NCBI RefSeq assembly: GCF_001426265.1
Contig: NZ_LMDG01000012.1
Coordinates: forward strand, 62,001-126,000
DNA: 64,000 nt
DNA from: Rhizobium sp. Root1220
GTDB lineage: Bacteria > Pseudomonadota > Alphaproteobacteria > Rhizobiales > Rhizobiaceae
Direction of reading: 5' to 3'
Shown piece by piece: positions 21,721-30,892 of this stretch. Below the pieces are notes generated by a model. That model did no database searches. It saw only the letters and a list, made by a program, of their open reading frames with translations, and had not been told where the DNA came from. The position numbers and the translations under genes are program-made. Position 1 is the stretch's first letter, and each line of letters opens with the position of its first letter.

Positions 21721-23074
21721 TATTCTCGTCGTCGATGACGAGCATGACATTCGCGAGATCGTTTCAGGCATTCTCTCGGACGAAGGCCACGAAACGCGCA
21801 CGGCGCATGACAGCGACAGCGCGCTGGCGGCTATATCCGACCGCGCGCCGCGGCTTATCTTTCTCGATATCTGGATGCAGGGCAGCAAGCTCGACGGTCT
21901 TTCGCTGCTGGACGAGATCAAGACACGCCATGCCGACATTCCGGTCGTGATGATTTCGGGCCACGGCAACATCGAAACAGCCGTCTCAGCCATCAAGCGC
22001 GGCGCCTTCGACTTCATCGAGAAGCCGTTCAAGGCCGATCGACTGATCCTGATCGCCGAGCGTGCGCTGGAGAATTCAAAGCTGAAACGCGAGGTTTCCG
22101 AACTGAAGCGCAAGGCCGGTGACCCTGTCGAACTGATTGGAACGTCCGTCGCCGTTTCGCAGTTGCGCCAAACCATCGAAAAGGTTTCGCCGACCAACAG
22201 TCGCATCATGATTCTAGGCACATCCGGCTCCGGCAAGGAGCTGGTGGCCCGGATGATCCATAGAAAGTCCACGCGCTCGAGCGGTCCCTTCGTCGCGCTG
22301 AATGCTGCGAACATCACGCCGGATCGTATGGAGATCGCACTCTTCGGCACGGAAGGCTCTCCCGGGCAGGCGCGCAAGACAGGCGCGCTGGAGGAGGCGC
22401 ACCGCGGCATTCTCTATCTCGACGAGGTCGGCGAAATGCCGCGCGAGACACAGAACAAGATTCTGCGTGTGCTTGTCGACCAGCAGTTCGAGCGTGTTGG
22501 CGGTTCGAAGCGGGTGAAGGTCGATGTGCGCATCATCTCCTCCACGGCCTACAACCTGGAAAGCCGCATCGCTGAAGGCTGGTTCCGCGAGGATCTCTAT
22601 CATCGCCTGGCTGTCGTGCCGGTCAAGGTGCCGGCGCTTGCGGAGCGCCGCGAAGACATCCCGTTCCTTGTCGATCAGCTCATGCGCCAGATCTCGGAGC
22701 AGGCGGGTATCCGCCCGCGACGCATCGGCGACGATGCCATGGCTGTTCTGCAGGCGCACGACTGGCCGGGAAACATCCGCCAGCTCCGCAACAACATCGA
22801 ACGCCTTATGATTCTGGCGCGCTCGGACGGTCCCGATGCCCCGATCACGGCGGAGATGCTACCGACCGATCTCGGCGACATGTTGCCTAAAGTGTCGGCG
22901 AAGAACGACTATCACATTATGACGTTGCCGCTCCGCGAGGCGCGTGAGATGTTCGAGAAGGACTATCTCATCGCCCAGATCAACCGATTCGGGGGTAATA
23001 TTTCGCGCACGGCTGAATTCGTAGGCATGGAGCGCTCGGCGCTTCACCGCAAGCTCAAGTCTCTCGGCGTTTGA
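21710..23074 (+). CDS. ntrX: response regulator NtrX
   Basis: NtrC-family response regulator, 454 residues. The receiver has DILVVDDEHDIREIVSGIL and phosphoacceptor Asp in IFLDIWMQGSKLDG. The AAA+ domain has Walker A LGTSGSGKELVARM and Walker B GILYLDEVGEMP. At the place where NtrC has GAFTGA this protein reads FGTEGSPGQARKTGALEE, so the sigma-54 contact loop is absent, as known for alphaproteobacterial NtrX, which acts through other means. A C-terminal Fis-type HTH (ISRTAEFVGMERSALHRKL) is intact. The start ATG at 21710 overlaps ntrY. Confidence 0.95.
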   Translation: MASDILVVDDEHDIREIVSGILSDEGHETRTAHDSDSALAAISDRAPRLIFLDIWMQGSKLDGLSLLDEIKTRHADIPVVMISGHGNIETAVSAIKRGAFDFIEKPFKADRLILIAERALENSKLKREVSELKRKAGDPVELIGTSVAVSQLRQTIEKVSPTNSRIMILGTSGSGKELVARMIHRKSTRSSGPFVALNAANITPDRMEIALFGTEGSPGQARKTGALEEAHRGILYLDEVGEMPRETQNKILRVLVDQQFERVGGSKRVKVDVRIISSTAYNLESRIAEGWFREDLYHRLAVVPVKVPALAERREDIPFLVDQLMRQISEQAGIRPRRIGDDAMAVLQAHDWPGNIRQLRNNIERLMILARSDGPDAPITAEMLPTDLGDMLPKVSAKNDYHIMTLPLREAREMFEKDYLIAQINRFGGNISRTAEFVGMERSALHRKLKSLGV

Positions 23075-23078
23075 CGCA

Positions 23079-23099
23079 GGGCGGCGCTTAGCGCCGTCC
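23079..23099 (+). terminator. hairpin after ntrX
   Basis: GGGCGGCGC pairs with GCGCCGTCC (one G-T pair) around the loop TTA, five bases after the ntrX stop. No T run follows, so it may be a weak or Rho-assisted terminator or an mRNA-stabilising stem before the aminotransferase gene. Confidence 0.5.
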
Positions 23100-23130
23100 A
23101 CCGCTTTCTATTCCATCCTTCAGGTTTCCC

Positions 23131-23994
23131 ATGCCCAGAATAGCCTATGTGAACGGTCGATATGTTCGGCATTCGAGTGCCATGGTGCACATCGAGGATC
23201 GAGGTTACCAGTTCGCCGATGGGGTCTATGAGGTCTGCGAAATCAGACACGGCTATATCGTTGACATGACCCGCCACCTGAACCGGCTGGATCGCTCGCT
23301 CGGCGAGTTGCGAATTTCCTGGCCGATGAGCCGAGACGCACTGACACAGGTGATTCGCCAGACGTTGCGCCGCAACCATGTTCGCAACGGCCTCTTCTAC
23401 CTCCAGGTCACCCGTGGCGTCGCGCGACGCGACCACGTGTTCCCGGTGCAGGGTACACCGCCTTCGCTGGTGATTACGGCGAAGAGCACCGATCCCTCGA
23501 TCATCGCCGCCAAGAATGCCAACGGCATCAAAGCAATCACCGTTTTCGACAATCGCTGGGACCGGGTCGACATTAAGTCCGTCGGTCTCCTGCCGAATGC
23601 CATGGCTCGACAGCAGGCAAAGGAGGCGGGCGCTCAGGAGGCGATATACATCGACGCCGACGGGATGGTGAAGGAGGGGGCCGCTACCAACGTCTGGATC
23701 GTCGACCGTAATGGCACGCTTGTCACACGACCCGCCGATCACGGCATTCTACGGGGCATCACCCGCACGACGCTGATGGACGTTGGCGCCAAGCTTGAGC
23801 TGAAGATCGAGGAGCGCAACTTCTCGGTTCCGGAGATGTTAGGTGCACGCGAAGTTTTTATTACTGCGGCCACGAGCATTTGCTTCCCGGTTGTGTCTAT
23901 CGACGGCCAAACAATCGCCAATGGGCATCCCGGCAGCATATCCCATAAAATTAGGGAGGTCTTTTTCGACGTTGCGGAAAAGATTGCGATTTGA
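23131..23994 (+). CDS. dat: D-amino acid aminotransferase (class IV PLP)
   Basis: Class IV pyridoxal-phosphate transaminase of 287 residues that would interconvert D-alanine and D-glutamate via 2-oxo acids. Marks are YVNGRYVRHSSAMVHIEDRGYQFADGVYEV, the Schiff-base lysine in DIKSVGLLPNAMARQ, and EGAATNVWIVDRNGTLVTRP with HGILRGITRTTL. Branched-chain or 4-amino-4-deoxychorismate enzymes share the fold, but IKSVGLLPN and the length favour Dat. It sits 56 bases after ntrX, ahead of hfq, an order common in Rhizobiaceae. Confidence 0.88.
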   Translation: MPRIAYVNGRYVRHSSAMVHIEDRGYQFADGVYEVCEIRHGYIVDMTRHLNRLDRSLGELRISWPMSRDALTQVIRQTLRRNHVRNGLFYLQVTRGVARRDHVFPVQGTPPSLVITAKSTDPSIIAAKNANGIKAITVFDNRWDRVDIKSVGLLPNAMARQQAKEAGAQEAIYIDADGMVKEGAATNVWIVDRNGTLVTRPADHGILRGITRTTLMDVGAKLELKIEERNFSVPEMLGAREVFITAATSICFPVVSIDGQTIANGHPGSISHKIREVFFDVAEKIAI

Positions 23995-24102
23995 TACCAA
24001 GGCGTTCTGGGCAGAGGGGATGAGGGTTTCGGCTGCCTGCAGGCGAGGTTGATTAGTATTTCACCGGCAAATAAGGCCGGCAATAAAGAAAGAAGCGGCG
24101 CG

Positions 24103-24345
24103 ATGGCGGAACGTTCTCAGAATCTGCAAGATCTATTCCTCAATACTGTTCGCAAGCAAAAGATTTCACTGACAATTTTTCTTATTAACGGCGTTAAGCT
24201 GACGGGTGTTGTCACCTCTTTCGACAATTTCTGTGTTCTGCTTCGTCGTGACGGCCATTCGCAACTCGTGTATAAGCACGCGATCTCGACGATCATGCCC
24301 GGTCAGCCGATGCAGATGTTCGAGAGCGAAGAAGCCGCGTCCTAA
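24103..24345 (+). CDS. hfq: RNA chaperone Hfq
   Basis: An 80-residue Sm-like hexameric protein that pairs small RNAs with mRNAs. Sm1 is visible as [36 protein letters not shown] and Sm2 as HAISTIMP, with the YKH motif just before it. The short acidic tail (FESEEAAS) is the alphaproteobacterial type. The ATG at 24103 ([10 protein letters not shown]) is chosen; 18 extra in-frame codons upstream are not conserved in character. Followed by hflX as in most proteobacteria. Confidence 0.97.
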
Positions 24346-24422
24346 CAGGATCTGCCACTATCTCGACACGCGATACCAAGAACGATTCCATCATCCCGGA
24401 AGCCCCAAAGCATCGGGACGAT

Positions 24423-25751
24423 ATGCGTGCGACCGTCATCGTGCCTGTGCTCAAGCAGGGGCGGGGCGGAAGTAATGCTGAAGGTGCCGGGGCGGTCACG
24501 CGCACGCCCGAAAGCCGCCTCGAAGAAGCGACCGGCCTCGCGCAGGCGATTGACCTTGACGTTGTCAAGGGAATGATCGTCTCCGTGAACGATCCACGCC
24601 CCGCGACGCTGATGGGCAGCGGCAAGATTGAAGAGATCAAGGCGCATCTCGACGAGAATGACTCGGGCCTGGTGATCGTCGACCATCCACTGACGCCGGT
24701 GCAGCAACGCAATCTCGAGAAGGAATGGAACGCCAAGGTCATTGACCGAACCGGCCTCATTCTTGAAATCTTCGGCCGTCGTGCATCGACCAAGGAAGGC
24801 ACGCTCCAGGTTGATCTTGCGCATCTGAACTACCAGAAGGGCCGACTGGTCCGCAGTTGGACCCACTTGGAGCGTCAGCGCGGTGGCGGCGGCTTCATGG
24901 GGGGGCCGGGTGAAACCCAGATCGAAGCCGACCGTCGCATGCTGCAGGACCGCATTATCAAACTCGAGCGGGAGCTGGAGCAGGTGGTTCGTACGCGCCA
25001 GCTTCATCGGGCCAAGCGCAGGAAGGTGCCGCACCCGATCGTGGCACTGGTCGGCTATACCAATGCCGGGAAGTCAACGCTCTTCAACCGCATCACCGGT
25101 GCCGGTGTCCTTGCAGAAGACATGCTGTTTGCTACGCTCGACCCGACGCTCCGGCGCATGAAGCTGCCGCATGGACGGACGGTGATTCTCTCGGATACCG
25201 TCGGCTTCATATCCAATCTGCCGACGCACCTTGTCGCCGCCTTCCGCGCGACGCTCGAAGAGGTACTAGAAGCGGATCTGATCCTGCATGTTCGCGACAT
25301 GGCTGACGTCGACAATCAAGCGCAGAGCGCCGACGTACTGCGGATCCTGAAGGACCTTGGCATCGACGAGGCCGAGGGTGACAAGCGCATCATCGAGGTC
25401 TGGAACAAGATCGATCGTCTGGAACCTGAGTTTCACGATGCAATCGTGCAAAAGTCAGAAGGCGCCGCGAATGTCGTTGCCGTGTCCGCGATCAGCGGCG
25501 AGGGTGTCGATCATTTGATGAATGAGATCAGCCTCAGGTTGTCCGGGGTGTTGACCGAAGCGACGGTCCTGCTGCCTGTCGAGAAGCTGGCGCTACTTCC
25601 TTGGCTCTACGATCACGCTATCGTCGATAGCCGCGAGGACAACGAGGATGGATCGATAACGCTCGATGTCCGCCTGTCAGAGACGGAGGCTGTCGAACTT
25701 GAGCGCCGGCTGGGGAAGGGTCCGAAGTCGCAGCGCGAGGACTGGCAATAA
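24423..25751 (+). CDS. hflX: ribosome-associated GTPase HflX
   Basis: A 442-residue GTPase that binds the 50S subunit and splits stalled ribosomes in characterised bacteria. The N-terminal HflX domain includes LMGSGKIEEIKAHL and RTGLILEIFGRRASTKEGTLQV, the Gly-rich linker GGGGFMGGPGETQIEADRR follows, then G1 GYTNAGKSTLFN, G3 DTVGFI and G4 NKID. The frame stays open upstream of 24423 through about 26 codons with no ATG, GTG or TTG, so the true N-terminus may be longer with a rare start. Its stop lies four bases from the convergent mazG stop. Confidence 0.94.
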   Translation: MRATVIVPVLKQGRGGSNAEGAGAVTRTPESRLEEATGLAQAIDLDVVKGMIVSVNDPRPATLMGSGKIEEIKAHLDENDSGLVIVDHPLTPVQQRNLEKEWNAKVIDRTGLILEIFGRRASTKEGTLQVDLAHLNYQKGRLVRSWTHLERQRGGGGFMGGPGETQIEADRRMLQDRIIKLERELEQVVRTRQLHRAKRRKVPHPIVALVGYTNAGKSTLFNRITGAGVLAEDMLFATLDPTLRRMKLPHGRTVILSDTVGFISNLPTHLVAAFRATLEEVLEADLILHVRDMADVDNQAQSADVLRILKDLGIDEAEGDKRIIEVWNKIDRLEPEFHDAIVQKSEGAANVVAVSAISGEGVDHLMNEISLRLSGVLTEATVLLPVEKLALLPWLYDHAIVDSREDNEDGSITLDVRLSETEAVELERRLGKGPKSQREDWQ

Positions 25752-25755
25752 CCCG

Positions 25756-26589
25756 CTAGGCGAGCTGTCGCTCGATGGCTTTCGCCGCCTGCCAGATTTC
25801 TTCCATCCGCTCCAGCGTTGCGGCCTCTAGCGTTTCACCTTCCGCGTGAAGAGTGGTTTCGATGTGATTGAAACGGCGGCGAAACTTGGTGTTCGTTCCA
25901 CGAAGCGACTGCTCCGGGTCGGCTTTCACGTGCCGGCCGATGTTGACGACAGCAAAGATCAGGTCGCCGAGTTCATCGCTGACCTTCGCCTGATCGCCGT
26001 GCTTCAACGCCTCCCGAAGCTCGCCGATCTCCTCCTCGATCTTGTCGAGGATCGGTTCCGGCGCGGACCAGTCGAAGCCGACTTTGGCAGCACGCTCCTG
26101 CAGCTTGAGTGCCTCGGTGAGCGCGGGGAAACTGCGCTGCACTGATCCAAGAAATCCAGCCTTGAAATCTTCGGACAGACCCCGCCTTGCACGCCGCTCG
26201 GCACGCTCGCGTTTTTCGGCCTGCTTGATCTCGTCCCACTGCTTCTTGACGGCGTCTGGTGTGTCGGCGTCGGAGCGTGCGAAGACATGGGGATGGCGTC
26301 GGATCATCTTCGTCGTGATTGCCTCGACGACATCACCGAAGGAAAACTCTCCTGCTTCCTCAGCCATGCGCGCGTGGAAAACCACCTGCAGCAACAGATC
26401 GCCGAGTTCGTCGCAAAGGTCGTCCATGTCGTCGCGTTCGATCGCGTCCGAGACCTCATAGGCCTCCTCGATCGTATAGGGCTTGATTGTCTCGAAGGTC
26501 TGGACGATGTCCCATGGGCATCCCGTCTCCGGGTTGCGCAGGTCAGCCATGATCTGGATCAGGCGCGAAATATCCTTTGAAGGTTGCAT
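25756..26589 (-). CDS. mazG: nucleoside triphosphate pyrophosphohydrolase MazG
   Basis: Hydrolyses NTPs and dNTPs to monophosphates, a house-cleaning function. 277 residues with two all-alpha MazG domains. The first has TGCPWDIVQTFETIKPYTIEEAYEV and DDLCDELGDLLLQVVFHARMAEE (EExxE and ExxD metal motifs). The second has EEEIGELREALKHGDQAKVSDELGDLIFAVVNIGRH. WDEIKQAEKRER links them. Length and motifs match E. coli MazG. It begins six bases from the downstream-encoded deaminase in the same direction, suggesting a shared transcript. Confidence 0.95.
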   Translation of the reverse strand: MQPSKDISRLIQIMADLRNPETGCPWDIVQTFETIKPYTIEEAYEVSDAIERDDMDDLCDELGDLLLQVVFHARMAEEAGEFSFGDVVEAITTKMIRRHPHVFARSDADTPDAVKKQWDEIKQAEKRERAERRARRGLSEDFKAGFLGSVQRSFPALTEALKLQERAAKVGFDWSAPEPILDKIEEEIGELREALKHGDQAKVSDELGDLIFAVVNIGRHVKADPEQSLRGTNTKFRRRFNHIETTLHAEGETLEAATLERMEEIWQAAKAIERQLA

Positions 26590-26595
26590 GGTCTC

Positions 26596-27183
26596 TCAGT
26601 TCAGCGGAATGTCGTTGGCACCCTTGGACGATTGATAGCTATTCGAGAGCGCGTCGTAGCGGGCCTTGATCCGCGCCGTCTGTGTTTTCAAGTCGGCTTT
26701 CAGCTTCCCATTTTCCGCCTCGACGAGATCAGCGATGGCAAAGCTCTTCCAGAAAGCGTTCTGGCGTCGGTAGCCACCAGGTTCCAGCCCGAAGACCTCT
26801 TTGAGAATCCTGAGGTCGTGCGGAATGGCAAAGGCGTCGCGCGAGTCCTCGTGGCTGAAAAAATAGTAGAAATTGTCGAAGCCGGCCCAGGTGATCGCCG
26901 ACATGCACATCGTGCATGGTTCGTGTGTCGACAGAAAGATAAGGTCTTTCGTGGCGGGCTTTTCACCAAGCTCATAGAAGCGCTTCAGTGTATGCACTTC
27001 GCCGTGCCAGAGTGGGTTCGCGAGTTCGTTGTTGGTTTCCGCGATCACTAGGGACAGATCGGACTTGCGAAGAATGGCGGCGCCGAACACCTTGTTGCCG
27101 ACGGCAACGCCTCGTTCGGTCAAGGGCAGGATATCCTGTTCCATGACGTTGAGCAGGCGGGCAGCGATGGTGTTGTCCGGCAT
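26596..27183 (-). CDS. cytidine-deaminase-fold nucleoside deaminase
   Basis: A 195-residue zinc deaminase. Zinc ligands are visible as the HGEVHTL (H-x-E) motif and HEPCTMCMSAITWAGFDNFYYFF (PCxxC). The preceding VGNKVFGAAILRKSDLSLVIAETNNE is the substrate-pocket strand. The C-terminal 60 residues are helical and charged and go beyond the core fold. The family includes guanine, cytosine and tRNA adenosine deaminases; the exact base is not evident, although the FY(Y)FFSHEDSRDAF region differs from TadA. Upstream of mazG in one unit. Confidence 0.8.
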   Translation of the reverse strand: MPDNTIAARLLNVMEQDILPLTERGVAVGNKVFGAAILRKSDLSLVIAETNNELANPLWHGEVHTLKRFYELGEKPATKDLIFLSTHEPCTMCMSAITWAGFDNFYYFFSHEDSRDAFAIPHDLRILKEVFGLEPGGYRRQNAFWKSFAIADLVEAENGKLKADLKTQTARIKARYDALSNSYQSSKGANDIPLN

Positions 27184-27446
27184 GGCTTTCTCCTTAGTGG
27201 AACCACTCTATCGCCGGCGACCCGAGAGGCAAACGTCGATTTCGCCTGTCGACTGGATTTGTCACAGCCTTTATGTTGCGCCGCGTCAAATGCCGGTGTG
27301 CTCCCGACGCCATACCGGTGAGTTTTGCTCAAATCATTGACAACCCGAGTAAAAGAATACGCGCCCGCGTGGGCTTTGGAATTTCTGTTTCTTCATTTAA
27401 CTAGGCAGACAGTGCATATTCCGGCAACTTCGAAATGGATTGATGA

Positions 27447-28883
27447 ATGCCTTCCAAGAGTGAACAGTTGTCGGTATTTCCTGCCTTCTTCCGGGTGGAG
27501 GGCAAGGTTGCGGCTGTGTTCGGTAATGGTGACGAAGCCTTTGCAAAAGTACGCCTGCTTCTAAACACCAAGGTCAGGATCGTCGCCTATGCAGATCGAC
27601 CCGAAGCAGACTATCACGCCTACCTGATCGCCAACCGTATCGAGACCGTGCGGCAGGGCTTTGCGACCGACCAGGTACAACGTGCTGTCCTGGTTTTCGC
27701 GGCGACTGGCCAGGCTGCCGAGGATCGGGCCATCGTGGACGCAGCGCGTGCCGCGAAAGTGCCGGCGAACGCTGTCGATCAGCCAGACTATTGCGATTTC
27801 TTCACGCCGGCGCTCGTTAATCGTGCGCCTGTCGCTGTTGCAATCGGCACCGAGGGAGCGGGACCTGTGCTCGCGCAGATGATCCGGGCCCAGATCGACC
27901 AGTTGCTCGCGCCATCGCTCGGACGGCTGGCGGATTTGGCGATCAGCTACCGCAGGACTGTCGAACATCTCGTTCCCAAGGGCGCAGCACGCCGCGTTTT
28001 CTGGCGCCGGTTCTTTTCCGGTGCGGTTGCCGATGCCGTCGCCAACGAAAACCTGCCTCAGGCGAGACGTGTTGCCAGCGAATTGTTGCAATCGGTTGAC
28101 AAGGTGCAAGGGCATGTCTGGCTCGTCGGCGCGGGCCCGGGCGCGGTCGACTTGCTAACGTTGCGCGCGCAGCGCGTAATGATGGAAGCCGATGTGATTG
28201 TCTACGATGCGCTTGTGCCGCAAGAGATCGTCGATATGGGGCGACGCGACGCGGAGCGGCTCTCGGTCGGTAAGCGCAAGGGATGCCATTCCAAGTCGCA
28301 AGAAGAGATCAACGACCTCCTTGTCTATCTCGGACGCGAAGGCAAGCGCGTCGTGCGTCTGAAATCGGGCGATCCGCTGGTCTATGGCCGGGCCGGGGAA
28401 GAAATGGCCGCTTTGCGTGTGGCCGGCATTTCCTATGAAGTTGTCCCGGGGATCACCTCGGCATTCGCTGCCGCAGCCGACTTCGAGCTGCCGTTGACAC
28501 TTCGCGGTGTTGCGTCGTCGCTCGTCTTCACCACGGGTCACGATCTGACCGGTGATGTGTTACCGGACTGGGCAAGTCTTGCCGTATCCGGCGCCACGAT
28601 AGCGGTCTACATGGGACGCACGGTTGCTGCTTCGGTTGCAGCGCGCCTGATGCAGGCGGGCCTTCCATCGGAGACCACCGTCGCCGTCATCGAGAACGCC
28701 AGCCGCGCCGATCGCCGTCTGCTGCATGGGATACTCCGCGATCTGCCCGATTTGCAGAATCGCGACGAGTTGATGGGACCGGTTATGGTCATTATCGGCG
28801 ATGCGGTTGCAGGCGCCAATTTTGAACTGTCCGAACCGCTGGTGCGTGAGCGTGCGCGGTCCGAGGAATTTGCAAGGAGCTAA
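27447..28883 (+). CDS. cysG: siroheme synthase (uroporphyrinogen methyltransferase / precorrin-2 dehydrogenase)
   Basis: Makes siroheme for the reductase encoded two genes downstream. The 478-residue protein has an N-terminal precorrin-2 dehydrogenase/ferrochelatase domain (about 1-210: FFRVEGKVAAVFGNGDEAFAKVRLLL, NAVDQPDYCDFFTPALVNRAPVAVAIGT). A C-terminal SUMT domain follows (about 220-465: GHVWLVGAGPGAVDLLTLRA, DALVPQEIVDM, VRLKSGDPLVYGRAGEE, VVPGITSAFAAAA). Typical CysG fusion. It begins the operon cysG-DUF2849-cysI-DUF934, which indicates assimilatory sulfite (or nitrite) reduction. Confidence 0.96.
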   Translation: MPSKSEQLSVFPAFFRVEGKVAAVFGNGDEAFAKVRLLLNTKVRIVAYADRPEADYHAYLIANRIETVRQGFATDQVQRAVLVFAATGQAAEDRAIVDAARAAKVPANAVDQPDYCDFFTPALVNRAPVAVAIGTEGAGPVLAQMIRAQIDQLLAPSLGRLADLAISYRRTVEHLVPKGAARRVFWRRFFSGAVADAVANENLPQARRVASELLQSVDKVQGHVWLVGAGPGAVDLLTLRAQRVMMEADVIVYDALVPQEIVDMGRRDAERLSVGKRKGCHSKSQEEINDLLVYLGREGKRVVRLKSGDPLVYGRAGEEMAALRVAGISYEVVPGITSAFAAAADFELPLTLRGVASSLVFTTGHDLTGDVLPDWASLAVSGATIAVYMGRTVAASVAARLMQAGLPSETTVAVIENASRADRRLLHGILRDLPDLQNRDELMGPVMVIIGDAVAGANFELSEPLVRERARSEEFARS

Positions 28884-28885
28884 AT

Positions 28886-29200
28886 ATGGTAGACAAGGTT
28901 CTGACGGCCAATCGGCTGACAGACGGCATTGCTGTCTGGCTTGATGCCAACGGTGCTTGGGTGACCTCACTGCAGGACGCGCTCGTTGCTCGCCACGCCG
29001 AGGCCGTCACGGCCCTCGAGGAAATTGGCAAGAAGTCCTATGCCAACAATCTTGTCGTTGACGTGGCTGTCATCGAAGTTCAGGAAACCAACGGGGTTCT
29101 GTGGCCGCTCCGCCTTCGCGAGCGCATTCGCGCCCAGGGGCCGACCATGGAATATGCGCCGGGTTACAAGCCGGCCGATCCCGAATTCATTGCAGTCTGA
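28886..29200 (+). CDS. DUF2849 family protein
   Basis: A 104-residue protein, two bases after cysG and eight before the reductase. The pattern LTANRLTDGIAVWLDANGAWVTSL and the end GPTMEYAPGYKPADPEFIAV are those of DUF2849, a small alphaproteobacterial family nearly always found between cysG and cysI. It has no membrane segment and no cysteine-rich cluster. By position it may assist sulfite or nitrite reductase, but no function is known. Confidence 0.85.
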   Translation: MVDKVLTANRLTDGIAVWLDANGAWVTSLQDALVARHAEAVTALEEIGKKSYANNLVVDVAVIEVQETNGVLWPLRLRERIRAQGPTMEYAPGYKPADPEFIAV

Positions 29201-29208
29201 GGAAACAG

Positions 29209-30879
29209 ATGTACCGTTACGACGAATTTGACCACGCCTTTGTCGCCGAGCGCGTCGAGCAGTTTCGCGATCAGGTCCAGCGCCGCCTCTCCGGTGAACT
29301 TTCAGAGGATGCATTCAAGCCGCTACGGCTGATGAACGGCGTCTATCTGCAGCTCCACGCCTACATGCTACGCATCGCCATTCCCTATGGCACGCTGAGC
29401 TCCAAGCAGATGCGCATGCTCGCCCACGTCGCGCGCACTTATGACCGCGGTTACGGCCATTTTACCACACGCCAGAACCTGCAGTTCAACTGGCCGAAGC
29501 TCTCCGACATGCCGGATGTGCTGGCGGAGCTCGCAACTGTCGAGATGCACGCGATGCAGACGTCGGGTAACTGCATCAGGAACGTGACGGCTGATCACTT
29601 TGCCGGTGCTGCGGCCGACGAAGTCGCAGATCCGCGCCCGTATGCGGAAATACTGCGCCAGTGGTCATCGGTCCACCCGGAATTCTCGTTCCTGCCGCGC
29701 AAGTTCAAGATTGCCGTGACCGGTGCCGAGCGCGACCGCGCCGCCATCCAGGTCCACGACATCGGCCTGCACCTCAAGAAGAACGACAAGGGCGAAATCG
29801 GCTTTGCGGTCTATGTCGGCGGCGGCCAGGGCCGTACTCCGATGATCGCCAAGCTGATCCGCGATTTCCTGCCGGAAGAGGATCTGCTCTCCTACACGAC
29901 CGCCGTCATGCGCGTGTACAACCTGCATGGCCGCCGCGACAACAAGTACAAAGCTCGCATCAAGATCCTGGTTCACGAAACGGGTGCCGAAGAACTGGCG
30001 CGTCAAGTCGAGATCGAATTTGCTGCGTTGAAGGACACTGAGCTGAAGCTCCCGGAATCCGACGTGCAGGCTATCACCGCCTATTTCGCGCCGCCGGCTC
30101 TGCCCGAGCGGGCCGAAGGTTGGGAAAACCTTGCACGCTGGAAGAAGGCAGATCCGGCCTTTGCCCGTTGGGTGCAACAGAATGTGCAGCCCCACAAGAA
30201 CCCTGACTATGGCATGGTCACGATTTCGTTGAAGCCGATTGGCGGCATTCCCGGCGACGCTTCGGACGGTCAGATGGACGCGATCGCGGACATTGCCGAG
30301 GAATATGCCTTCGATGAGATTCGTGTCAGTCATGAGCAGAACCTGATCCTGCCCCATGTGGCGCTTGCGGATCTCGAACTGGTCTACCGCGGTCTGGTCG
30401 CGATCGATCTTGCCGAAGCCAATGCCGGGCTGATCACCGACATTATTGCCTGTCCCGGCTTGGACTACTGCGCGCTCGCCAATGCACGCTCCATCCCTCT
30501 CGCCCAGGAGATCTCCCGTCGTTTCGGCGATGCGGATCGCCAGGCTGAGATCGGTGAGCTGAAGATCAAGATTTCCGGTTGCATCAACGCCTGCGGCCAT
30601 CACCACGTCGGCCATATCGGCCTTCTCGGTGTCGAAAAGAAGGGTGCCGAACTCTATCAGATTACGCTTGGCGGTTCAGGCGACGAGCACACATCCATCG
30701 GCGAGATCATTGGCCGTGGCTTCGAGCCGAGCAAAGTAACCGACGCCATCGAAACGATCGTCAACACCTATCTGGGGCTCCGCAAGGATTCGTCTGAAAT
30801 CTTCCTGGAAGCCTATCGTCGCGTTGGCCCCCAGCCATTCAAGGATGCGCTCTACGGTTCGGCGGCGGAAGCGGCATAA
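29209..30879 (+). CDS. cysI: siroheme nitrite/sulfite reductase (CysI type)
   Basis: Hemoprotein that reduces sulfite to sulfide (or nitrite to ammonia) with six electrons at a siroheme-[4Fe-4S] centre. 556 residues with two ferredoxin-like half domains (VYLQLHAYMLRIAIPYGTLSSKQM). The catalytic loop TRQNLQFNWPKLSD and TSGNCIRNVTADH are present. The cluster cysteines lie in CPGLDYCALANARS and SGCINACGHHHVGHIG. The ATG at 29209 has a GGAAACAG leader; longer frames overlap DUF2849. The partner genes and a DUF934 protein favour sulfite as the physiological substrate. Confidence 0.9.
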   Translation: MYRYDEFDHAFVAERVEQFRDQVQRRLSGELSEDAFKPLRLMNGVYLQLHAYMLRIAIPYGTLSSKQMRMLAHVARTYDRGYGHFTTRQNLQFNWPKLSDMPDVLAELATVEMHAMQTSGNCIRNVTADHFAGAAADEVADPRPYAEILRQWSSVHPEFSFLPRKFKIAVTGAERDRAAIQVHDIGLHLKKNDKGEIGFAVYVGGGQGRTPMIAKLIRDFLPEEDLLSYTTAVMRVYNLHGRRDNKYKARIKILVHETGAEELARQVEIEFAALKDTELKLPESDVQAITAYFAPPALPERAEGWENLARWKKADPAFARWVQQNVQPHKNPDYGMVTISLKPIGGIPGDASDGQMDAIADIAEEYAFDEIRVSHEQNLILPHVALADLELVYRGLVAIDLAEANAGLITDIIACPGLDYCALANARSIPLAQEISRRFGDADRQAEIGELKIKISGCINACGHHHVGHIGLLGVEKKGAELYQITLGGSGDEHTSIGEIIGRGFEPSKVTDAIETIVNTYLGLRKDSSEIFLEAYRRVGPQPFKDALYGSAAEAA

Positions 30880-30892
30880 GGAGAAAAAGACG

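Noticed and set aside
20311..22410. 699-codon open frame on the minus strand
   Set aside because: It is the antisense shadow of ntrY and ntrX, whose motifs are complete on the plus strand; its product is Ser/Arg-rich with no domain.
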